Assembly (NCBI GenBank): GCA_913051755.1
Contig: CAJXBR010000004.1
Coordinates: 1-50,318, forward strand
Origin: an uncultured Flavobacteriaceae bacterium
GTDB lineage: Bacteria > Bacteroidota > Bacteroidia > Flavobacteriales > Flavobacteriaceae
Length of the DNA stretch: 50,318 bases
Direction: 5' to 3'
A program made the position numbers and the translations under genes. Positions 18,318 to 26,270 of this stretch are shown in pieces (the first letter of the stretch is position 1; the number at the start of each line of letters is the position of its first letter). Below the pieces are notes generated by a model. That model had not been told where the DNA came from, searched no databases, and was given only the letters and a program-made list of their open reading frames with translations.

Positions 18318-19064
18318 CTACAATATATTGATGTTTAAATTCTTGAAAGGGTCAAGGAGCACATCATTTGGGTCAAGTTCTGTCACCAAGGTATCGATGT
18401 CAGAAACATTGACACATTTGTATTTTTGATGGGAGTTGAATTTCTTTGAAATACATAATAGTATCGATTTGCGAGATGCTTTGACAATAGCTCTTTTGAT
18501 CTGTACAACCTCCCAATCAAATTCGCTTAATCCATGTGTTGGATCAATATATCCAGTACTGATAAAACTGTAGTCAAAACGAATCTGAGAAAGTTCATTG
18601 ACAGCTCCAACGCTGACGCTCATGTGAGACTCTTTTGAAATTTTACCCCCGATGAAAATCAAATCGACATTTGGTTTCTTTACCATTTCACTTGCAATCG
18701 GCAAACTCAAAGTAAAGCAAGTGATTTTCGTTTTTGGCGGAATCAGTTTTACGAGCTCCATGCAAGTGGTTCCCCCATCAATAAATACGACAGCACCATC
18801 AGAAATGAAAGGAATTGCTTTTTGTGCAATGGATTGCTTTTCATTTACATCATACACATCAACTGCTGCGTTGTTGGACACAAACCCAAGTGAGATTGCT
18901 CCACCATGTACCTTCTTGATCAGCTGCTTTTTATCAAGTTCCTTGACATCTCTACGAATGGTATCGATAGAAACATTGAGCTGCGCAGCCATATCCAATA
19001 ATAGAATCCGGTTGCGAAGGGACACTTCGTCTAAAATCTTCTGAAAACGTTCTTCCTTTAGCAC
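18318..19064 (-). CDS. DeoR/GlpR-family transcriptional regulator
   Basis: The 248-residue protein has an N-terminal DeoR winged helix-turn-helix (residues about 5-58, including LNVSIDTIRRDVKELDKKQL and KVHGGAISL). The C-terminal DeoRC sugar-phosphate-sensing domain has the signatures FIDGGTTCMELVK, FIGGKISKESHMSVSVGA and ISTGYIDPTHGLSEFD. Family members are usually repressors released by a phosphorylated sugar. It is divergent from the nagB-like/PIG-L gene across 116 bases that hold a four-fold 10-bp-phased repeat. The likely inducer is therefore an amino-sugar phosphate such as GlcN-6-P or GlcNAc-6-P (inference). It probably regulates the adjacent nagB-like and GH20 genes and itself. Confidence 0.88.
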   Translation of the reverse strand: MLKEERFQKILDEVSLRNRILLLDMAAQLNVSIDTIRRDVKELDKKQLIKKVHGGAISLGFVSNNAAVDVYDVNEKQSIAQKAIPFISDGAVVFIDGGTTCMELVKLIPPKTKITCFTLSLPIASEMVKKPNVDLIFIGGKISKESHMSVSVGAVNELSQIRFDYSFISTGYIDPTHGLSEFDWEVVQIKRAIVKASRKSILLCISKKFNSHQKYKCVNVSDIDTLVTELDPNDVLLDPFKNLNINIL

Positions 19065-19127
19065 AGCTATTTTATCATATAAAAATAATATTTTTTGAGA
19101 AAATCAACACTATAACAGCATTAAAAG

Positions 19128-19174
19128 CTTGTAAAGCTGCAAAATAAAGCATTAATTTGCATAAATAAGCAAAT
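19128..19174. promoter_or_regulatory. Four-fold 10-bp-phased GC repeat with promoter between deoR and nagB-like genes
   Basis: The dinucleotide GC recurs at 19139, 19149, 19159 and 19169, exactly every 10 bases in otherwise AT-rich DNA. The units read AGCTGC, AAAGC, ATTTGC and TAAGC. ATTTGC at 19155-19160 and GCAAAT at 19169-19174 are also a perfect 6-bp inverted repeat with an 8-base spacer. A promoter for the plus strand can be drawn as TTG at 19129-19131 and TAATTTG at 19153-19159 with 21 bases between. An operator overlapping this promoter is what a DeoR repressor would need. The binding protein is inferred from position only. Confidence 0.5.
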
Positions 19175-19180
19175 AATGTC

Positions 19181-21085
19181 ATGACAAAAGCAACCTTAAA
19201 TCATCTAACAAAAGAAGCCAATCACCAATACGACTGTGAACACATCCCTGTTCGTGTGTATGAAGATTCAAGTCTTGCATGCCAAAAAATTGGTGATGAA
19301 ATAATCGATCAGATCAATCAAAAAAGCGCAAATAAACCTTTTGTTTTGGGCTTGGCGACTGGCTCAACACCAATAAAAATATATCAACACCTCATTCAAG
19401 CTTATCAAGAGGGAAAAGTAAGTTTCGCAAACGTACACTCCTTCAATCTAGATGAGTACTTTCCCATGGATCCTAAATCGATTCATTCTTATGTAGAGTT
19501 TATGCACAAAAATTTCTTTGATCATATCGATATATTAGAAGAAAATATTCATATTCCTGATGGAACGATAGCTCCTGAAAAAATTGATCATTATTGTAAG
19601 TCATATGAAAAGGCGATTCAGTCGCTGGGAGGTATAGACATTCAACTACTGGGCATTGGCCGTACTGGTCACATTGGTTTTAATGAGCCTGGATCAGCAA
19701 TTAACTCCAAAACAAGAAGAGTTTGGCTAGACCCTATCACGCGAAAGGATGCGGCTAGCAGTTTTTTTGGCGAGCAATTTGTTCCCAAACAAGCTATCAC
19801 AATGGGTGTGGATACGATTATGAAAGCCAAAAAAGTATATTTGATGGCTTGGGGCGAAGGGAAGTCAAATATCATTTCAAGAGCTGTTGAGGGTACTATC
19901 AGCGAACAAGTACCTGCTACCTTTTTACAACAACATGTTGACTGTGAATTTGTACTTGATAAAGCAAGTGCTTCTGAACTGAGTCGAGAAAAAACACCAT
20001 GGCTGGTGGGGACTTGTCATTGGGATTCGGAACAAATCAAAAAGGCAGTGATATGGCTTGCGAGGCATTGCGAAAAATCAATCCTAAAACTTTCGCGAGA
20101 GGATTATGAAAACAACCACCTTCAATCATTGTTGGTTGCCATTGATTACGAAGTCTATCAGCTCAATTATCAGGTTCATGAATCGCTTCTCGAAGCCTTT
20201 GATACTTGGAATAGCACAAAAAAAACAGATGCCAAAAACCCATCTACTGCTCTTGTTTTTAGTCCTCACCCCGACGATGATGTCATTTCGATGGGAGGTA
20301 CGTTTATACAACTTGTTGACAATGGATTTGATGTTCATGTGGCCTATCAGACATCTGGAAATATCGCAGTTTATGACGATGAAGTCATTCGATTCATGCA
20401 GTTTTGCCTAGATGCATCTCCTGGTCAACAACCAATCACTGATGAATATCAAAAAATTGTCACTGCTTTTGCAAAAAAGAAGGTTGGTGATATTGATTCT
20501 TTGCGCATTCAGGAGCTGAAGGGTCTCATTAGAAAAGGAGAAGCCTTGGCTGCCTGCCGCGTATGTGGTGTGCCAGAAAACAAGGCTCACTTTATGAGTT
20601 TACCTTTTTACGAAACTGGAGCTGTCAAGAAAAAACCACATACCAAAAAAGACGTTGATCTCACTGTAAAACTGCTGCGAAAAGTAAAGCCGAAAAAGAT
20701 CTTTGCTGCTGGTGATTTGTCTGACCCACATGGCACACATCACGTATGCCTGCAAGTGATTTTTGATGCTATCAATGAGTTGAAAAAGGCTAGGGATGCA
20801 TGGTTGAAAGACACACAGGTTTGGCTATACAGAGGAGCGTGGCAAGAGTGGGGTGTCAATGAGATTGAAATGGCAGTGCCACTGAGCCCTAAGAATGTGC
20901 TGAGAAAAAGAGAAGCTATTTTCAAACATCAATCCCAAAAGGATCGTGCGATGTTTCCAGGGCCAGATGCAAGAGAATTTTGGCAGCGTGCAGAACAGCG
21001 AAATACCCATACCGCAAATCAGTATAACTTACTAGGACTACCAGAGTTTGAAGCTGTGGAAGGCTTTGTTCGCTACAACCCTTAA
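19181..21085 (+). CDS. nagB: NagB-like glucosamine-6-phosphate deaminase domain fused to PIG-L deacetylase domain
   Basis: This 634-residue cytoplasmic protein has an N-terminal NagB-type domain (about 20-275) and a C-terminal PIG-L/LmbE zinc-deacetylase domain (about 355-600). NagB motifs are LATGSTP, FNLDEY (Asp91) and GIGRTGHIGFNEPGS with His164 and Glu169. The position equivalent to E. coli NagB Asp141 is Thr162. PIG-L motifs are SPHPDDD (His363, Asp365, Asp366) and HGTH (His517, His520), typical zinc ligands. NagB converts GlcN-6-P to fructose-6-P and ammonia, and PIG-L enzymes remove N-acetyl groups. The fusion could therefore take GlcNAc-6-P to fructose-6-P, which is inference; no separate nagA is in the window. 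Fusions of this size are known in Bacteroidota. GH20 follows after 55 bases. Confidence 0.85.
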   Translation: MTKATLNHLTKEANHQYDCEHIPVRVYEDSSLACQKIGDEIIDQINQKSANKPFVLGLATGSTPIKIYQHLIQAYQEGKVSFANVHSFNLDEYFPMDPKSIHSYVEFMHKNFFDHIDILEENIHIPDGTIAPEKIDHYCKSYEKAIQSLGGIDIQLLGIGRTGHIGFNEPGSAINSKTRRVWLDPITRKDAASSFFGEQFVPKQAITMGVDTIMKAKKVYLMAWGEGKSNIISRAVEGTISEQVPATFLQQHVDCEFVLDKASASELSREKTPWLVGTCHWDSEQIKKAVIWLARHCEKSILKLSREDYENNHLQSLLVAIDYEVYQLNYQVHESLLEAFDTWNSTKKTDAKNPSTALVFSPHPDDDVISMGGTFIQLVDNGFDVHVAYQTSGNIAVYDDEVIRFMQFCLDASPGQQPITDEYQKIVTAFAKKKVGDIDSLRIQELKGLIRKGEALAACRVCGVPENKAHFMSLPFYETGAVKKKPHTKKDVDLTVKLLRKVKPKKIFAAGDLSDPHGTHHVCLQVIFDAINELKKARDAWLKDTQVWLYRGAWQEWGVNEIEMAVPLSPKNVLRKREAIFKHQSQKDRAMFPGPDAREFWQRAEQRNTHTANQYNLLGLPEFEAVEGFVRYNP

Positions 21086-21140
21086 AATAAAATTTGATTG
21101 TCTATCTTGCTTATGTAAACAAATCAAAAAACCCAGATTT

Positions 21141-23690
21141 ATGAAAAAACCTGACTTTACTTTTCGACAAACTTTATTGTCGTTTTATGTATTGATATCA
21201 ATATTTTTTGTCGCTTGTTCATCCTCAGATGAGCCAAGTGCAGTATTGGATTATAGAATCGAAAAGTTTGATCTTCAAAACAACACCATGGATGTCGTTT
21301 TCACCCTTACCAACAACACATCATTCGATTTTATCGAAAACAAATGGTCGTTACACTGGAATCAAATTCTTGGAGAGCCACTGCAAGAAAGCCTTCCCAA
21401 AGGAATTGATTTTGAGCGTGTAAATGGCAACTCCTATTTGATTCTAAGGTTTGGTGATTCATGGCAATTAAGTGCTGGCGAAAGCATCTCTTTCAGTGCG
21501 GCGACAAAAGGTCTGATGAATCGATTGCCCCTAGGCCCTAGAGGTGCATTTGTTGTAACAACTTTACAAACCATTGATTTACAAACCAATATCGACTGGC
21601 AAAAGGCAGAGGGACTCGATGGGTTAAACTTGCCGACAGCCAAAGATCGATATCAAAATCTAGCAAATATTAAAACCATCCCAACAGACTCAATCTCATG
21701 GGTTGTTCCAAGTCCAAAATTTTCCTCCACACCCCAATACGAGCGAAATCGCCTAACTAACTGGCGTGTATGTATCAATGGAAAGGCAGAAAGTGATGAA
21801 TTTGATTTGTTAATTAAAGCCCCTTTTGAAAAAATAGTATCCTCTCTTTTTCCAGCTGTTAGGATCGATTGGGTCGAGTCAGATGAAGGAGCAAATGTAA
21901 TTCTCAATCATACAAAAGACATTGCACCTGAAGAATACCATTTGAAAATTAAAGAAGACCGAGTGGTTGTTGAAACAGGTTCGTATGGTGGACTATTATA
22001 CGCCCTTCAATCATTACTACAAATCGATCAGATTGCAGAATTAGAAAATCGAGGATGGCCTATAATTCAAATTTCTGACAGCCCTCGTTTTAAATATCGA
22101 GGGTTTATGCTTGACATCGCCCGAAACTTTTATGGAGTAGACAAACTCAAACAGATTATAGATTTGATGGCGATGTTTAAACTCAATCATTTTGATATAA
22201 AACTCTCAGACGATGAAGGTTGGCGACTCGAAATCACAGGGCTTCCGGAGCTTACTGAAATAGGTGCTAAAAGAGGATTTACAACTGATGAAAGTGACCA
22301 GTTAATCCCCATGTATGGGTCTGGGGCAACTGGTGGTATAACTGGAAATGGGTTCTTATCGCAAGATGATTTTGTTTCCTTGTTGCAATATGCCAAAGCA
22401 AAAAATATTACCATAATTCCTCAACTCAGTTTTCCCTCACATGCTCGTGCCTCGATTGTTTCGATGGATGCAAGGCGTAACAGGCTCAATGCCTTAGGCG
22501 ACTACAAAGGTGCCGAAATGTATGCACTCTCTGACCCCCATGACAATAGTGTCTATCAATCTGCTCAGCTATACAATGACAATACCATTAATATATGTAT
22601 GGAGAGTTCATATAGATTTTTTGATAAGGTAGTTGCAGAGGTTGCAGCCATGTATCAAAAGGCCAATGTTCCGCTTAAACATTTTAATATTGGAGCTGAT
22701 GAGTTGCCTTATGGTGTTTGGGAAGGATCTCCAAGGTGCATAAATTCTACAACTGACACTATCAATGATATAGATCTTGAAAGCCTTTACAATGATGCAC
22801 TTTTACGCATGAAGAGTAGTATTGAAAAGCATGGCGCTGTGATGTCTGGGTGGGAGGATTTTTTACTTGTACACTCTAAAAACAGTCAAAGTGAAACCAA
22901 AATAAAAGAAGTGCGATTTGATTATAATGTCATTCCATATTCTTGGAATAATACATGGGGCGGGGGTCGTGAGGACATGGTCTATAAACTTGCCAATGCA
23001 GGTTTTAAAACAGTAATGAGCAACTCTTCAGCATTTTATTTTGATATGGCCAACGACAATGACATGGACGCTTTTGGACTGAATTGGTCTGGCTATGTAG
23101 ATTATTTCGACACTTGGGCAATTGATCCTCAGGATATTTTTGCCAATAAGGCCTTAAATCTAAAGCACAACATCTCATCTGATTATATTTTAAAAACAAC
23201 AAAACTCAACCCAACCAAGCAAGACAATCTCATTGGGATACAAGGCCAGTTGTGGACTGAAACTGTTACAAGTGAAACAATTTTAGATCAAATGCTAATG
23301 CCAAATCTGATTGTATTTGCAGAAAGAGCTTGGGCCAAAAAACCATATTGGATTTCCGATCAAACCAGTGCACAAGAACATAAAATAACAAAAAATTGGA
23401 ATCAGTTTTTAAATGTCATGGGGAAACGAACACTGCCTTTGATCAACAATCTGTTTCCTGATTTTTATCATGATTTACCAAAGCCAGGGGGTATCATTAA
23501 AAACGATTCATTATTTGTCAGAAGTCCATTTCCAGGGATGCGCGTTCACTACACCTTAAATGGGTCAACGCCAAACTCCTCATCAATGGCATATCAACGC
23601 CCCATAGCAGTTGATCCTGATGATGTTGTTGTTTTACGCAGCTTTGATAACAAGTTAAAAGGAGGAAAATCTATAACCGTTTTACGTTAA
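21141..23690 (+). CDS. GH20 beta-N-acetylhexosaminidase lipoprotein
   Basis: The ATG at 21141 gives an 849-residue lipoprotein (Cys26 in FFVAC). Upstream in-frame codons from 21048 overlap the preceding gene and would bury the signal. Domains in order are a CHB_HEX carbohydrate-binding domain (about 35-170), a GH20b domain (about 215-310), the GH20 catalytic barrel (about 320-740) starting SPRFKYRGFMLDIARNF, and a C-terminal chitobiase-type domain (about 780-849). The catalytic Asp520-Glu521 pair sits in NIGADELPYGVW. The enzyme removes terminal beta-GlcNAc (or GalNAc) and, with this architecture, could split chitobiose including the N-glycan core. It is probably co-transcribed with the nagB-like gene, linking release of GlcNAc to its catabolism. 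Confidence 0.93.
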   Translation: MKKPDFTFRQTLLSFYVLISIFFVACSSSDEPSAVLDYRIEKFDLQNNTMDVVFTLTNNTSFDFIENKWSLHWNQILGEPLQESLPKGIDFERVNGNSYLILRFGDSWQLSAGESISFSAATKGLMNRLPLGPRGAFVVTTLQTIDLQTNIDWQKAEGLDGLNLPTAKDRYQNLANIKTIPTDSISWVVPSPKFSSTPQYERNRLTNWRVCINGKAESDEFDLLIKAPFEKIVSSLFPAVRIDWVESDEGANVILNHTKDIAPEEYHLKIKEDRVVVETGSYGGLLYALQSLLQIDQIAELENRGWPIIQISDSPRFKYRGFMLDIARNFYGVDKLKQIIDLMAMFKLNHFDIKLSDDEGWRLEITGLPELTEIGAKRGFTTDESDQLIPMYGSGATGGITGNGFLSQDDFVSLLQYAKAKNITIIPQLSFPSHARASIVSMDARRNRLNALGDYKGAEMYALSDPHDNSVYQSAQLYNDNTINICMESSYRFFDKVVAEVAAMYQKANVPLKHFNIGADELPYGVWEGSPRCINSTTDTINDIDLESLYNDALLRMKSSIEKHGAVMSGWEDFLLVHSKNSQSETKIKEVRFDYNVIPYSWNNTWGGGREDMVYKLANAGFKTVMSNSSAFYFDMANDNDMDAFGLNWSGYVDYFDTWAIDPQDIFANKALNLKHNISSDYILKTTKLNPTKQDNLIGIQGQLWTETVTSETILDQMLMPNLIVFAERAWAKKPYWISDQTSAQEHKITKNWNQFLNVMGKRTLPLINNLFPDFYHDLPKPGGIIKNDSLFVRSPFPGMRVHYTLNGSTPNSSSMAYQRPIAVDPDDVVVLRSFDNKLKGGKSITVLR

Positions 23691-23700
23691 TATATTGAGT

Positions 23701-24999
23701 CTAGTCAACAATAGCCTGATAGACAAGTGCTTTTAGTTTTTGATGATCGTCCAACGTGATTGGAACCACTTGCGTGAAATAAACAACCACTAACTTTTCT
23801 TCGGGGTTTACAAAATAACTGCTGTGATATGCACCTCCCCATCCATATTCGCCAACACTCCCCAAAATGCCGCGATCTCCAAGATCATTGGTGATGGAAA
23901 ACCCTAGACCAAATCCAGTACCCCAGTCCCACGGAAAACGAACCCCTTCATAGTGATCGCCATTCATGTGATCGGCAGTCATCAGCTCCACAGATTTTCT
24001 TGATAATAGACGATAATCATTATACAAACCCCCATTTAAAAGCATTTGTAAAAACTTGGCATAATCATTGGAGGTACTCAACAAACCTGCTCCTCCTGAG
24101 AAACTTTTGCGAGGGCCATTGATATAATGACCTTGCGATTCTTCATGTTCAATAGTTCCATCATCTCCATTCTCCTCGGCGCGTACGAGTTCATAATCCA
24201 CTTGATTGTACACCACAGTTAATCGTGATGATTTTTGTTTGGGCAAATAAAAATGGGTGTCAAACATTCCAAGGGGGTCGAGAATTCTCTCTTTCAAAAA
24301 CACATCCAGCGGCTGTCCAGAAACGACTTCGATAACAGCTCCGAGGATGTCTGTATTGTAACCATAAACGAATGCCTCTCCTGGGTGCGCCTCCATCGGG
24401 AGTTTTGCCATTTTTCGAATGGATTCTAAAATCGGCTCATCCTTGTGAGCAAAATACCAACCCTGCAAATCTGCTTTTTTCCATAGATGTGCTGCTGGAC
24501 CAAAACCATAACCTATCCCTGCTGTATGTGTCATCAGGTCACGTATCCTAATTGGTCTTTTGGCATTCACTATACGATAACGTTTTCTACCTTTTTTCTC
24601 GGCAACTTTGGACTTATTAAACTCAGGAATATGAGTAGATAAAGAATCTGACAACAACAATTTGCCCTCTTCCTGCAACATCATTATGCCAACACTAATC
24701 AATGCCTTGGTTTGTGAGGCAATCCTAAATATTTTATCGTTAGTCATTGGAATTTTATTTTCCATATCACTCATCCCAAAAGATTTGTGATACACGATTT
24801 TACCATTCCTAGCAACCAGTATTACAGATCCTGGTAATTTGTCATTATCTATATAATTGGTAAAAGCGTAATCTATATTTGACAGTCGAGTTGAAGACAT
24901 CCCTTGGTTTTCAGCAAGATCAGGATCGAGTTGTTGACCAAAACCTATAATGCCAAATAGTAACATAAAGGTAAATTGTATGTGTAGAAGATTTCTCAC
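23701..24999 (-). CDS. Serine hydrolase of the beta-lactamase (class C-like/EstB) family
   Basis: The 432-residue protein has a signal peptide (MRNLLHIQFTFMLLFGIIGFG) and a beta-lactamase-related fold. The SxxK motif is Ser95-Gln-Thr-Lys98 in RIASQTKAL, and the probable catalytic Tyr is Tyr212 in FVYGYNTDILG. The C-terminal block GEYGWGGAYHSSYFVNPEE corresponds to the usual HxG-like region and suggests an esterase rather than a true beta-lactamase. These periplasmic enzymes often act as esterases or peptidases of unknown substrate. It is convergent with GH20 with a 10-base gap. It may deacylate substituted glycans in this locus, but that is inference. Confidence 0.82.
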   Translation of the reverse strand: MRNLLHIQFTFMLLFGIIGFGQQLDPDLAENQGMSSTRLSNIDYAFTNYIDNDKLPGSVILVARNGKIVYHKSFGMSDMENKIPMTNDKIFRIASQTKALISVGIMMLQEEGKLLLSDSLSTHIPEFNKSKVAEKKGRKRYRIVNAKRPIRIRDLMTHTAGIGYGFGPAAHLWKKADLQGWYFAHKDEPILESIRKMAKLPMEAHPGEAFVYGYNTDILGAVIEVVSGQPLDVFLKERILDPLGMFDTHFYLPKQKSSRLTVVYNQVDYELVRAEENGDDGTIEHEESQGHYINGPRKSFSGGAGLLSTSNDYAKFLQMLLNGGLYNDYRLLSRKSVELMTADHMNGDHYEGVRFPWDWGTGFGLGFSITNDLGDRGILGSVGEYGWGGAYHSSYFVNPEEKLVVVYFTQVVPITLDDHQKLKALVYQAIVD

Positions 25000-25080
25000 A
25001 ATTTTTAAAATAGATTATACATAGCAATTTATGTTTATTTAAAATTCACTCTGGCAAATTACTCATTTATTTAATTCTTT

Positions 25081-25097
25081 TTGCAGTTTATTGCTGT
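25081..25097 (+). promoter_or_regulatory. Weak match to the phased TGCAG box
   Basis: TTGCAGT at 25081-25087 and TTGCTGT at 25091-25097 lie 10 bases apart in the gap between the serine hydrolase and the isomerase operon. The arrangement resembles the boxes upstream of susC and GH92, but the second unit lacks the A and the spacer differs. Confidence 0.25.
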
Positions 25098-25202
25098 TTT
25101 TTGGATTATCAAGACTTCATTATGAAAATAATTTTAGAAATATATCAGTCGCTGTATTCACAGTAAAATAGATTTAAAAACTTTGGCTCAATCAAATTCC
25201 GA

Positions 25203-25232
25203 TTTGCAAAATATGTCTATATTTAATTTTTG
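25203..25232 (+). promoter_or_regulatory. Candidate promoter of the 3-keto-glycoside operon
   Basis: TTTG at 25203-25206 is followed after 18 bases by AATTTTTG at 25225-25232, which matches the TAnnTTTG consensus at 7 of 8 positions. Transcription would start near 25238, about 55 bases before the ATG at 25293. This supports that start codon and argues against the upstream TTG at 25230. Confidence 0.5.
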
Positions 25233-25292
25233 AGTGTTAATGTCAAGTTATTGACGAACAAAACACAAGGATTATCACTAAAGAATAACAAA

Positions 25293-26270
25293 ATGAAAAG
25301 AGTCCATTTCTTACAAAACATGTCCTTAGTATTGTTTGGTGTTTCAACACTTGGATTTGCAAATAAAAGTATGAAATCAAAACACCATTTGTTAAAAACG
25401 AAAACCAAAAAAACAATTCAACTGTCTTTGGCGCAATGGTCACTAAACAAATCCATTCGTAGTGGTACTCTAGATCCCTATGACTTTGCGAAAATTTCCA
25501 GTGGCTTTGGATTTTCTGGTCTTGAATATGTTACACAGCTATACAAAGACATTTACAATGCAAAAGACAAAAACAAAGCGATTGAAAATTTTGTCAGTAA
25601 AAGTCTTGCAGAATCCCAAAAATATGACTTGGATAATGTTTTAATTATGATTGATGGCGAAGGTCGCCTTTCAAATGAAGACGAAACTAAGCGACTTCTG
25701 GCAGTTGAAAATCACAGCGTTTGGATTGATGCCGCTGCGAAGCTTGGGTGCAATGCAATCCGAGTGAACTTATATGGAACAACCAACCAACAGCTTTGGA
25801 AAGAACTCTCTGTAAAAAGTTTGATGTCTCTTTCAGAACATGCCTCAAAATCCAACATCAATATCGTAGTTGAAAATCATGGGGGTCTTTCGTCTAACGC
25901 TGGATTGCTAATGGAGGTCATCAATGCGGTAAATCTCCCCAACTGTGGTACGCTTCCAGATTTTGGAAACTTTTGTATTGCCAAAGAAGAAGGTGCATGT
26001 GTCAATGAATATGATAAATATAAAGGTGTTCAAGAAATGATGCCTAGAGCATTAGCCGTCAGTGCAAAATCCTATGATTTTGATCTCCAGGGAAATGAAA
26101 CCAAAATTGATTATGAAAGGATGCTGAATGTTGTTTTAGAGGCTGGTTATGCTGGATATATTGGTGTCGAATATGAGGGAAAACGCATGCCTGTTGAAGA
26201 TGGAATTCTTCATACAAAACGCTTGATCGAAAAATACATTTTAAGTTCTACAAATGAATCTAAAAATTAA
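25293..26270 (+). CDS. Exported TIM-barrel sugar isomerase/epimerase
   Basis: The ATG at 25293 gives a 325-residue protein with a signal-like N-terminus (MKRVHFLQNMSLVLFGVSTL). The rest is a xylose-isomerase-like TIM barrel with blocks QLSLAQWSLNKSIRSG, NIVVENHGGLSSN, TLPDFGNFC and YIGVEYEGKRMP. The acidic and His residues on the strand ends (Glu in VVENHG, Asp in LPDFGN, Glu in GVEYEG) are likely metal ligands. It is the first gene of a six-gene plus-strand operon and overlaps the next gene by 17 bases. In this setting it may isomerise or epimerise a (3-keto-)sugar, possibly in the periplasm. The exact reaction is unknown. Confidence 0.8.
   Translation: MKRVHFLQNMSLVLFGVSTLGFANKSMKSKHHLLKTKTKKTIQLSLAQWSLNKSIRSGTLDPYDFAKISSGFGFSGLEYVTQLYKDIYNAKDKNKAIENFVSKSLAESQKYDLDNVLIMIDGEGRLSNEDETKRLLAVENHSVWIDAAAKLGCNAIRVNLYGTTNQQLWKELSVKSLMSLSEHASKSNINIVVENHGGLSSNAGLLMEVINAVNLPNCGTLPDFGNFCIAKEEGACVNEYDKYKGVQEMMPRALAVSAKSYDFDLQGNETKIDYERMLNVVLEAGYAGYIGVEYEGKRMPVEDGILHTKRLIEKYILSSTNESKN

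Noticed and set aside
20200..20260. Possible frameshifted join of two genes in the nagB-like protein
   Set aside because: The reading frame is continuous through the linker and the two-domain fusion is known in Bacteroidota.
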